Assembly (NCBI RefSeq): GCF_009676955.1
Contig: NZ_CP045696.1
Coordinates: forward strand, 434,001 to 498,000
Length of the DNA stretch: 64,000 nucleotides
Source: Sodaliphilus pleomorphus
Lineage (GTDB): Bacteria > Bacteroidota > Bacteroidia > Bacteroidales > Muribaculaceae
Direction of reading: 5' to 3'
Shown here: in pieces, positions 35,390-43,118 of the stretch
Layout: the number at the start of each line of letters is the position of its first letter
Numbering within the stretch: position 1 is the stretch's first letter
Translations under genes and position numbers: made by a program
Notes under the pieces: model-generated
Seen by the model: the letters and a program-made list of their open reading frames with translations, nothing else
Databases searched by the model: none
Told to the model about the DNA's origin: nothing

Positions 35390-37516
35390 ATGCAAATGAA
35401 GAAAATTCATCTAATCTCACTCACGTGTGGCGTTGCTGCCATGGCGGCAATGTCATCCACAGCCCAGAAGCTAACCTATCCTGAAGCTCCTCACGACAAC
35501 ACTGTCGACACCTACTATGGCGAGAAGGTGCCCGACCCGTTCCGTCCGCTCGAGGACGACAACAGCGAGGCCACCAAAGCCTGGGTGCAGGCCGAAAACA
35601 AGCTCACACAAGCCTATCTGGCAAAGTTACCGCAACGGGCCAAATACCTGAAGCGGGTGAAAGAGGTAACCAACTACGAGAAAGTGGGCATCCCCTTTGA
35701 GAAACACGGCAAGTGGTACTTGTACCGCAACAACGGCACGCAAAACCAGTCGGTGCTCTACCAGATGGACCAGCTGGGCGGCGAGCAACGCGTGTTTCTC
35801 GATCCCAACACCCTGAGCAGCGACGGCACCGTGGCACTCAAAGACATATCCTTCTCCCACGACGGCCGCTACCTGGCCTATGTGATTTCACGCAACGGCT
35901 CGGATTGGGAGGAAATCTATGTAAAAGACGCCAAGAGCGGCCGCCAGCTCGACGACCACATCGTGTGGGCCAAGTTCACCAGCGCCACCTGGCTGGGCGA
36001 CGGGTTCTACTACAGTGCCTACGATGCCCCTGAGCAGGGTCACGAGACCTCGGCCAAGAACTCGGTGATGAAGATATACTACCACAAGATAGGCACGCCG
36101 CAAAGCCAGGACGTGCTCTTCTATCAGAATCCGGCCCAGCCGCTGCGCTTCTACTCGGTGAGCGTGAACAAGGAAGAAACCATGATGTTTATGCAAGAAG
36201 CCGGCATGGACCAGGGAGTGAACCTCTATGTGCGCGACCTGCGCGTGCCCGGCTCGCAATTCATCCAGATGACCGGCGATGCCAGCAAGGTCTACAGCCC
36301 CATCGAGCAGATGGGCGACAGTATCTACATCTTCACCAACGCCGGCGCTCCCCGCAACCGCATCATGGTGGCCGACATACGCCGCCCGGGCTTCCAAGAC
36401 TGGAAAGAAGTGGTGCCCGAGGCCGACGGTGTGCTCGACGATGTCACCTTCTTCGACGGCAACAAGATGGTGCTCACCTACATGAAGGACAACTGCAGCG
36501 AGTCGTACCTGTACGGCATCGATGGTCATCGCATGGGTGCCATTTCCTTGCCAGGCGTGGGCAGCGTGTCGTTCAGCGGCAAGCGCGAGCGCCCCGAGTG
36601 CTTCTACTCGTTCACGTCCTACACCACTCCAGCCACCGTATACCGCTATGACGCAGCCACAGGCGTGAGCACGGTCTACAGCAAACCCAAGGTGAACTTC
36701 AACCCAGCCGACTTTGTGAGCGAGAGATACTTCTACACCAGCAAAGACGGCACCAAGATACCGCTCTTCATCACCTACAAGAAGGGCATGAAGCGCAACG
36801 GCAAAAACCCGCTGCTCATGTATGGCTACGGCGGTTTCAACGTCACCTATATGCCCTATCTCATCACCTCCTACCTGCCATTTCTCGAGTCGGGCGGCAT
36901 CTATGTTTACACCGTGCTGCGCGGCGGCGGCGAGTATGGCGAGGCCTGGCACCTGGCAGGCACCAAGATGCAGAAGCAAAACGTGTTTGACGACTTCATC
37001 TCGGCAGCCGAGTGGCTCATTGCCAACAAGTATACCGACAGCGAGCACCTGGCCATCATGGGCGGCAGCAACGGCGGCCTGCTGGTGGGCGCTTGCGAGA
37101 CCCAGCGTCCCGACCTGTTCAAGGTGTGCATCCCGCAAGTGGGCGTGATGGACATGCTGCGCTATCACAAGTTCACCATAGGCTGGAACTGGGCGCCCGA
37201 CTACGGCACGAGCGAGGACTCCAAGGAGATGTTTGACTACCTCAAGGGCTACTCGCCCCTGCACAACCTGAAGCCTGGCGTGAGCTACCCTGCCACACTG
37301 GTAACTACGGCCGACCACGACGACCGCGTGGTGCCGGCCCACTCGTTTAAGTTTGCCGCCACCTTGCAGCAAGACCAGGCAGGCAGCGCCCCAGTGCTCA
37401 TACGCATCGACACCAAGGCCGGACACGGCGGCGGCAAGCCACTCTCCAAGCGTCTGGAAGAGACGGCCGACATTTTTGCCTTCATCATGCACAACATGGG
37501 CATGAAGATGAAATAA
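35390..37516 (+). CDS. Prolyl oligopeptidase family serine peptidase (S9A)
   Basis: A 708-aa peptidase with a signal peptide (~1-25, ending STAQK). The N-terminal beta-propeller has PHDNTVDTYYGEKVPDPFR, the usual S9A start. The alpha/beta-hydrolase domain carries the nucleophile S560 (GGSNGG), the acid within DHDD (642-645) and H679 (KAGHGGG). It would cleave after Pro in short peptides, probably in the periplasm. ATG 35390 or 35396 are both possible starts. A strong terminator follows. Confidence 0.94.
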   Translation: MQMKKIHLISLTCGVAAMAAMSSTAQKLTYPEAPHDNTVDTYYGEKVPDPFRPLEDDNSEATKAWVQAENKLTQAYLAKLPQRAKYLKRVKEVTNYEKVGIPFEKHGKWYLYRNNGTQNQSVLYQMDQLGGEQRVFLDPNTLSSDGTVALKDISFSHDGRYLAYVISRNGSDWEEIYVKDAKSGRQLDDHIVWAKFTSATWLGDGFYYSAYDAPEQGHETSAKNSVMKIYYHKIGTPQSQDVLFYQNPAQPLRFYSVSVNKEETMMFMQEAGMDQGVNLYVRDLRVPGSQFIQMTGDASKVYSPIEQMGDSIYIFTNAGAPRNRIMVADIRRPGFQDWKEVVPEADGVLDDVTFFDGNKMVLTYMKDNCSESYLYGIDGHRMGAISLPGVGSVSFSGKRERPECFYSFTSYTTPATVYRYDAATGVSTVYSKPKVNFNPADFVSERYFYTSKDGTKIPLFITYKKGMKRNGKNPLLMYGYGGFNVTYMPYLITSYLPFLESGGIYVYTVLRGGGEYGEAWHLAGTKMQKQNVFDDFISAAEWLIANKYTDSEHLAIMGGSNGGLLVGACETQRPDLFKVCIPQVGVMDMLRYHKFTIGWNWAPDYGTSEDSKEMFDYLKGYSPLHNLKPGVSYPATLVTTADHDDRVVPAHSFKFAATLQQDQAGSAPVLIRIDTKAGHGGGKPLSKRLEETADIFAFIMHNMGMKMK

Positions 37517-37554
37517 AGAGATCACTCCCTCTATGGGAAGTTGAGCGATAAAGC

Positions 37555-37596
37555 AAGCATCCATGCCCAGATTGCAACGGGCATGGATGCTTTTTT
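37555..37596 (+). terminator. Terminator after the prolyl oligopeptidase
   Basis: Perfect 14-bp stem (37555-37568 with 37579-37592), 10-nt loop, then T-run to 37596. Confidence 0.93.
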
Positions 37597-37710
37597 GTGC
37601 GCATATTGACGCACATAGTAGATGAGATGCAATTGGGGCGGGCCGATACAGATGGGGGGATATGTGTTGCATAGTGCGATTTAAGTATGGGTAATTACGA
37701 AAATTATCAG

Positions 37711-37871
37711 ACTATAACAAATTTTGCTTAATCATTCAGTTAGGCTTTTATCGCCTGTATCCTGAAGAAAAGCAACATTTATCGACGCTGATCGAGACAG
37801 AAGAGAGAACACGCAATTAACACATTTTTAGAACTACTGAACACGCGTGAATGTGTATTTTCTATAACTTT
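37711..37871. repeat. 161-bp direct repeat A, copy 1
   Basis: Aligns without gaps to 41880-42040 with about four mismatches. Its right end carries TAACTTTC where copy 2 has the promoter element TAACTTTG. It borders the left side of the accessory island. Confidence 0.93.
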
Positions 37872-37876
37872 CCTAA

Positions 37877-39399
37877 TTTGACAGTTTGTTGTATTAACGT
37901 ATTGCTACACAATACTTTATATAGCAAAGTAATGTAGCTAATTTTTCGGTGCTGCAAAGATTAACCTTTGTTAACCTTTCGGTAGAACGCGCTCATCGCT
38001 GCTTTTGTGATTATCTGTTTGTTAACTTCCACACCGGCAAGCTCTTGCAGTTGGTCGGTGAGGCTGGTGCGCTGGAACATGGGCACGTATCCCAGTCCCT
38101 GGATTTGTCCGAAGCGCAGGTTCTGGAGGGTGTCGATCAGCTGGTCGACGGCCAGGGGGTGCTCCTTGTAGGCCTCGGGGAACGAGTCGGCCAGCTGCTT
38201 TTGCAGGAGCTTGAGCAGCAGCAGTGCGAGGAAGCAGACGAGGAAGTGGGAGCGGATGCGGTCCTGCCTGGAGAGGTGGACGGGCCTGGCCTCGAGGTGG
38301 GTCTTGGTGGTGCGGAACAGGTGCTCTATCTCGTGATGGAAGGAGCGTGCCTTGAGCACGAGCGTGGCCTCGTCGTCGAGCGAGGTGGCGTAGGCGTAGA
38401 AGCCGTCGAGCCTCTCCTCCTGCCCGAGGATGTCGTCATTGATGACCATCTCGGTCAGGCCGAACTTGCGCCTCAGCACATCCTCGAGCGGCTGGAGCGT
38501 GGCCTGCCCCGACTCGTTGCCCGGGAAGACCACAAAGGCCAGCGGGATGCCGTCCATGTCCATGAACATGCCCATCTGCACGATAGGGCTGGGCCGGTTC
38601 TCCTTCGACTTGCCGCGCTTGCGCAGCCCGGCCACGAGCTCGCCGGTCTCTATGTCCACCGTGTCCCTGTCGTTGTCCTCGATCTCGAAGTAGTAGTTGG
38701 TGCAGTCGTAGTAGATCACCCTGTCCCTGCGTTCCATGAACCTGGCCGAGCAGGCGTAGACGCCGGCCTGGATGTCGTCGATGTGGCCCGAAAGCAGGCT
38801 CAGGGCCCGGTACATGTCGGCCTCGCCGAACTTCGGGGGCTGCACCAGCCCCCTGCGCCTTCCGCAGCGTCCTCTGCTTGGAGCAGGGGAAGAGCAGACG
38901 GCCCGTGACCAGCGTCCTCAATATCCCGTCGAGGTCGAACTTCGCCTTGCTCGCCTTCTTGATCTCGGCGCACATGCGGGGCAGGCCGAGCCTGTTGTAG
39001 AGCGGCAGCAGCATCAGGTCGCCGCCCGCCCGCAGAGGCAGGTCGCCCTTGCCCACGGTCTGGCCCGGGTAGAAGTCAACCGAAATGCGCTCCCTGCCGG
39101 CCTTCTCCTCCTCGGTCATGCGGGCCGCCAGGTCCCTGACCCACTGGCGCGGGTCCTGGCAGCCGTACTTGCGCCTGATGTCCTCAAGCAGCCCCAGCCG
39201 CCTGACAGTCTTTGTGGTAGACTTGCCGTCGATGCGCACCGACTTCTGGATGTAAGCCCACGTGCCTTTCTTTGTTGTGCCGAATGTCGCCTTCATATCG
39301 ATAATCCTTTGATACAACAACTATTATTATCTACAAATATACAAAAAATGAACTGTGCAACAATTCATTAGAAAAAATTTTTTCGCTCTAACTGTCAAA
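37877..39399 (-). mobile_element. Insertion sequence, IS1634-like, probably inactive
   Basis: A candidate 10-bp terminal inverted repeat (TTTGACAGTT at 37877-37886, complement at 39390-39399) brackets a frameshifted DDE transposase gene. The 1.52-kb size suits the family. The bases outside the ends (CCTAA left, GTCCC right) are not a target duplication, so either the ends are misplaced or the element's flanks were rearranged. Confidence 0.6.
37961..39296 (-). pseudogene. IS1634-family transposase, frameshifted
   Basis: DDE transposase of the IS4/IS1634 group, ~444 codons if the frame is restored. The N-terminal part (KGTWAYIQKSVRIDGKSTTKTV, then RRKYGCQDPR) reads from 39296. The catalytic part (VIYYDCTNYYFEIE, FVVFPGNESGQATLQPL, VINDDILGQEE) continues in another frame to 37961. 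The two halves meet at a run of five G near 38848; one fewer G would restore QGLVQPPKFGEADMY. A real inactivating insertion or a homopolymer sequencing error are both possible. Programmed frameshifting would need +1 slippage, which is not typical here. Confidence 0.85.
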
Positions 39400-39404
39400 G
39401 TCCC

Positions 39405-39488
39405 GTACGATTTTATTTTTTGTTTCGCTCGATTTACACTATCTTTGTCAATTTTGAGTATATGTTTGCTTATGCATGCTTATTTCAG
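39405..39488. repeat. 84-bp direct repeat B, copy 1
   Basis: Aligns to 41707-41790 without gaps (about 92% identical). It contains the promoter (TATCTTTG) used by the lipoprotein gene downstream. Confidence 0.9.
39419..39447 (+). promoter_or_regulatory. Promoter of the BACON/BspA lipoprotein gene
   Basis: TTTG at 39419-39422 and TATCTTTG at 39440-39447 with a 17-bp spacer, ~90 bp before the ATG. It lies within repeat B. Confidence 0.7.
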
Positions 39489-39534
39489 TTATTTCTATGA
39501 CGAAATTGATTATCTTTACAAACAACAAATAAAA

Positions 39535-40710
39535 ATGAACAAGATACTAACAGCCTTGGTGATAGCCGCGACTCTATTTGTCGCTTCATCATGTAGTAGC
39601 GAAAATGGAGAAGACCCTATCACTCCGGACAATCATCAAGAACAGAACAAGCCAACAGTGAAGCCTTATGTTGCACTAAGTCAAACAGAAGCTACAATAC
39701 CTTTCGATGGTGGCAACTTGAACGTAAACATGAAATATAATGTCAACTTCGATGTGTCCGTTACTTATTTTGCCAATTCTTACACACATCAAGAGTGGAA
39801 GGACAATATTGCAGTTCCTGTCAAGAATGTAACAGCGGGTACTCTTAGTTATTCTCTCAACAAAAACGATGGAGTTGGGAGGATTGTCAAGATTGATTTT
39901 ACATACAAAGACTCTGTGCTCAATACTTTATATGTCAGGCAAATGCCTAACCCTTCAGCCTTAAAGAGCAAAGTGATAGTCGATACCTCTATCTTTGATT
40001 CTGCTGGAGAAGGATTTGACGATGTGAGTGTCCTGGAGTGTTATCTTGGCAAAGACAATGTAGACAATTGGAAGAACATCAAGACTCTTCAAGTTTGGGG
40101 ACCTCTTCGTCAGAAGGATCTGGACTTCCTGAAGAAGCTTGTTGGCTCTGGTGATTTTACCGACAGGGCAAATATGTCTGGAGCTCATATCAATCTTGAT
40201 CTAAGCAATGTGAAAGGCATGGAGAAATTGCCTAATAAAGAATTCCAAGGGGCTACCGCTTTGGACTCTATAGCACTGCCGGAAGGTCTGAAGGAAATTG
40301 GCGCGTCTGCTTTTAATATGTGCGAAAGCTTGAAACACGCCAATGTACCATGGTCGGTAAAGGTTATCGGTAATTATGCCTTCAGCAATTGTACACTTAC
40401 TGATCTGCAGACCATTAAAGGAAATGATCTTGAGGATATCGGACAATATGCCTTTGCTACGAACACTATCCTTGATAGTTTTGGACTGCCTTTCGACCCT
40501 AAAGCCTTTGACAGATATTCGTTTATTCTTCGTGCAAAGAAGATCTATGCTCCGTGGAACAACGATAACGCTGATGCCAGCCTATTGCCAAAGATTGATT
40601 TTCAAAAAAAAACATACGAGTCGGATACACTTGTAGTTCCTAAAGGCAGTTTGAATTTGTATAAATCTTCCGAGACTTTTAGCAAGTTCAAGAATATCAT
40701 GGAAGAATAA
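39535..40710 (+). CDS. Lipoprotein with BACON-like and BspA-type leucine-rich repeat domains
   Basis: A 391-aa surface lipoprotein. The signal peptide ends in lipobox VASSC (C at ~19-20). Residues ~40-135 resemble a BACON domain (ALSQTEATIPFDGGN, then DFTYKDSVLNTLYVRQ). Residues ~250-370 carry BspA-type (LRR_5) repeats: FQGATALDSIALPEGLKEIGASAFNM, then IGNYAF and IGQYAF. Such proteins often bind host or glycan ligands. Its AT-rich codon use differs from neighbours, so it is probably acquired. It is the only intact accessory gene of the island. The ATG at 39535 is chosen to start the signal peptide. Confidence 0.85.
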   Translation: MNKILTALVIAATLFVASSCSSENGEDPITPDNHQEQNKPTVKPYVALSQTEATIPFDGGNLNVNMKYNVNFDVSVTYFANSYTHQEWKDNIAVPVKNVTAGTLSYSLNKNDGVGRIVKIDFTYKDSVLNTLYVRQMPNPSALKSKVIVDTSIFDSAGEGFDDVSVLECYLGKDNVDNWKNIKTLQVWGPLRQKDLDFLKKLVGSGDFTDRANMSGAHINLDLSNVKGMEKLPNKEFQGATALDSIALPEGLKEIGASAFNMCESLKHANVPWSVKVIGNYAFSNCTLTDLQTIKGNDLEDIGQYAFATNTILDSFGLPFDPKAFDRYSFILRAKKIYAPWNNDNADASLLPKIDFQKKTYESDTLVVPKGSLNLYKSSETFSKFKNIMEE

Positions 40711-40764
40711 GTTTCTAAAGGTCATACATTATCGCAGAGATCACATTCTTCTGTCCGCAAAGCC

Positions 40765-40804
40765 AACTGCAACTTTAGGTGCAATTGCACCCAAAGTTGT
40801 AGTT
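40765..40804. repeat. 40-bp near-perfect palindrome
   Basis: Two 20-bp arms (40765-40784, 40785-40804) with two mismatches and no spacer (centre GCAATTGC). It lies 55 bp after the lipoprotein stop and has no T-tract. As RNA it forms a 19/20-bp hairpin; it could be a 3' end structure or a protein-binding site. Confidence 0.7.
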
Positions 40805-40857
40805 AAAAGAACCAAAACGCTTGCTTGTACAAGATTGCAGAGGATAAAACAGCATGA

Positions 40858-41129
40858 TTACAAAAAAGGAACCATATACATAGGTACGAGCATGGTCTCT
40901 TTGTCTTTTCTTAAATCTTTAGTATAGACAAGGTATCGTTCCTTTACCCTGTTGGAATATTTCTTACAATGATGTAGCTCTTATATTCCCGTTGGGCGAA
41001 CTGTTTGACAATGGTGGATTTCCCAACCCGTCGGGGACCTTCTATCATTAGTGCCGTTGATCCTGCCGAGTCATGCTTCCATCTGAGCATGGCATCATAA
41101 ATTTTCCGTTTAAAGATCTGTCCCTCCAT
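40858..41129 (-). pseudogene. AAA ATPase (DUF4143 type) collapsed by internal deletion
   Basis: The start MEGQIFKRKIYDAM and Walker A GPRRVGKST are intact, but the frame stops at 40944. In another frame the sequence continues as KYSNRVKERYLVYTKDL then LVPMYMVPF and a stop at 40858, which is the typical C-terminus of these ~370-430-aa ATPases. About 300 codons from the middle are gone; the junction lies near 40962-40975. A promoter-like TAACTTTG (complement 41147-41154) still precedes it. The family is frequent on Bacteroidales accessory DNA. Not functional as an ATPase. Confidence 0.8.
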
Positions 41130-41192
41130 ATTATTTCGTTTTAGCGCAAAGTTACGCATAATATGTGCAATATTAAAATTTTAATGACGACA

Positions 41193-41244
41193 ATGCAGCT
41201 AATCGCAAATTCTATTTGAGAGTTTATGCAGCTAATCGCAAATT
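41193..41244. repeat. Pair of 19-bp direct repeats
   Basis: Identical 19-mers at 41193-41211 and 41226-41244, start to start 33 bp (about three helical turns). They lie 40-90 bp upstream of the broken ATPase gene's promoter. Possibly an operator of the original gene. Confidence 0.6.
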
Positions 41245-41415
41245 TTATAAAACACGGAGTGCCTTTAAAAGAAAGTTTAGTTTTTGCCTTAAAAAGGAAA
41301 AGAGAAGGAAGCCGAAGCAGCCTTCTCCTTGGAAACTGTAAGTGCGATAGTCGCTACTCACCCTCCGGCTTCTTGTCCTCCGTCCAGACAGTCGAAAACT
41401 TGTTTATCACGAAGA

Positions 41416-41652
41416 TCATATGGTGGCGACGACGGCACTGTCAGCGATGCGTTTGTTACCGTCACTGAAGGAATGGTTCTTGGTGACAAGATAGAGTAGC
41501 ATGACAGCCTTCTCCTCTACACTGGGATAGAGGTCCACACCGTCGAAGGTCTGATAGATCTGCCCAATGGAGCTCTTGAAAGAGTCGTCCTTCTCATTGC
41601 CGAAGAGAGGGGAGTAGCCGAACTTCTCTTTCAGCACATCGATTTCCTTCAT
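41416..41652 (-). pseudogene. Fic-domain protein remnant (RhuM/DOC type)
   Basis: A 78-codon fragment with the Fic core GVDLYPSVEEKAVMLLYLVTK followed by NHSFSDGNKRIA, a near-complete HxFxDGNKR AMP-transferase motif (here HSFSDGNKR). After IA the sequence leaves the family and stops at 41416. Upstream, family-like codons (HATYEKA) continue to about 41688, where a stop interrupts. Both ends are therefore lost; intact relatives are ~300 aa. It is the decayed remains of a Fic or RhuM gene. Confidence 0.75.
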
Positions 41653-41706
41653 AGCCTTCTCGTAGGTGGCGTGAAAAGGTCTCCTTGCTTACTCCATAGC
41701 AGAAAA

Positions 41707-41790
41707 GTACGATTTTATTTTGTGTTTCGCTCGATTTACACTACGTTTGCCAACGTTGAGTATATGTTTGCTTATGGATGCTTATTTCAG
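41707..41790. repeat. 84-bp direct repeat B, copy 2
   Basis: Second copy of the promoter-bearing repeat at 39405-39488, here with -7 box TACGTTTG. It is followed by only a ~25-codon reading frame ending at 41862, so this promoter has lost its gene. Confidence 0.88.
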
Positions 41791-41879
41791 GATTTGCAGC
41801 ACATTAGCAACATCGACAGGCAGATGTATGTGAATAGTTATCAGACCATTTTGAGGAGGTAATTAAAAAAAAATATTAG

Positions 41880-42040
41880 ACTATAACAAATTTTGCTTAA
41901 TTTTTCAGTTAGGCTTTTATCACCTGTATTCTGAAGAAAAGCAACATTTATCGACGCTGATCGAGACAGAAGAGAGAACACGCAATTAACACATTTTTAG
42001 AACTACTGAACACGCGTGAATGTGTATTTTCTATAACTTT
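41880..42040. repeat. 161-bp direct repeat A, copy 2
   Basis: Copy of 37711-37871 and the right border of the accessory island. It ends 40 bp before the epimerase gene and supplies its -7 box. Confidence 0.93.
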
Positions 42041-42041
42041 G
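42034..42041 (+). promoter_or_regulatory. -7 element of the epimerase-ArnT-GT2-LAB_N operon
   Basis: TAACTTTG at the edge of repeat A copy 2, about 40 bp before the ATG at 42081. No clear -33 TTG at the expected distance. The equivalent position in copy 1 reads TAACTTTC. Confidence 0.55.
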
Positions 42042-42080
42042 CAAGTTAGAATAAAGATTATCACATAAAGTGTGCTCACG

Positions 42081-43118
42081 ATGAAAATACTATTGACAGG
42101 AGCTGCAGGATTTATAGGTTCTCACACATTTACACAGCTTGCCAGTCGTGGCGACGAGGTGGTAGCAATCGACAATATCAACGACTACTATGACCCACGC
42201 TTGAAATATGCCCGTCTGCGGGAAATGGGATTTGCCCCCGACGAGGCCGACTGGGAGATGAACATCGTGGCCAACAAGCGGTATCGTCAATGCCAATTCA
42301 TACGCATGGACATCAAGGACAGCGACAAGATGGACAAACTCTTCGGCCGCTACCACTTCGACATGGTGATGAACTTTGCAGCCCAGGCAGGAGTGCGCTA
42401 CTCGATTGCCAACCCCTATACCTACTCGCTGAGCAACCTGCAAGGCTTCCTCAACGTGCTTGAGTGCTGCCGCCGGCACCATGTGCCGTCGTTGGTGTTT
42501 GCCTCGTCGAGCTCGGTGTATGGCATGAACACGAAGGTGCCATTCAGCGAGAGCGACAAGACCGACACGCCAGTGAGCCTGTATGCTGCCACAAAGAAGG
42601 CCGACGAGCTCATGGCTCACTGCTACAGCAAGCTCTATGGCTTGAAGACGGTGGGACTGCGCTACTTCACTGTGTACGGGCCTTGGGGCCGCCCCGACAT
42701 GGCTCCCATGCTCTTTGCGCGTGCCATCGACCGCGGCGAGGAGATAAAGGTGTTTAACGGCGGCGACATGATACGCGACTTCACCTATATCGACGACATT
42801 GTGGCTGGCACCATGCTGGTGGCCGACAATATCGACCGCTTGGCCATGAGCCCCGAGGGTGTGAGCTACAACATTTTCAACATAGGTTGCGCCCACCCTG
42901 TGAAACTCATGGACTTCATCGACGAGATGGAACGAGCCATGGGCACCCAGGCCAAACTGAAGTTCATGCCCATGCAACCAGGCGACGTGTACCGGACACA
43001 GGCCGACGTGAGCAAGCTCGAGCGCAGTGTGGGCTACGAGCCCCGGGTGATGCTGCACGAGGGCATAGCCCGGTTTATCGAGTGGTACAAGAGCGACCAA
43101 AATCCGTTGAAAGCATGA
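42081..43118 (+). CDS. NAD-dependent UDP-glucuronate 4-epimerase-like protein
   Basis: A 345-aa extended SDR. It has the nucleotide motif LLTGAAGFIGSH (residues 4-15), VFASSSSVYG, the catalytic Tyr/Lys in SLYAATKKADEL, and GLRYFTVYGPWGRPDMAP, the signature of bacterial UDP-GlcA 4-epimerases. The likely reaction is UDP-GlcA to UDP-GalA. The substrate would come from UDP-glucose dehydrogenase at 28-29 kb. The start is ATG 42081; a GTG at 42072 is a weaker option. First gene of a four-gene run in which each stop overlaps the next start (ATGA). Confidence 0.9.
   Translation: MKILLTGAAGFIGSHTFTQLASRGDEVVAIDNINDYYDPRLKYARLREMGFAPDEADWEMNIVANKRYRQCQFIRMDIKDSDKMDKLFGRYHFDMVMNFAAQAGVRYSIANPYTYSLSNLQGFLNVLECCRRHHVPSLVFASSSSVYGMNTKVPFSESDKTDTPVSLYAATKKADELMAHCYSKLYGLKTVGLRYFTVYGPWGRPDMAPMLFARAIDRGEEIKVFNGGDMIRDFTYIDDIVAGTMLVADNIDRLAMSPEGVSYNIFNIGCAHPVKLMDFIDEMERAMGTQAKLKFMPMQPGDVYRTQADVSKLERSVGYEPRVMLHEGIARFIEWYKSDQNPLKA

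Noticed and set aside
35888..37672. 594-codon open frame opposite the prolyl oligopeptidase.
   Set aside because: Antisense shadow; the plus-strand enzyme has an intact catalytic triad and terminator.
37877..39399. Programmed frameshifting to express the IS1634-type transposase.
   Set aside because: It would need +1 slippage; known IS examples mostly use -1 at A-rich heptamers, and this family is usually a single frame.
41193..41244. Two 19-bp repeats as a CRISPR fragment.
   Set aside because: Only two copies, 14-bp gap and no cas genes or further repeats.
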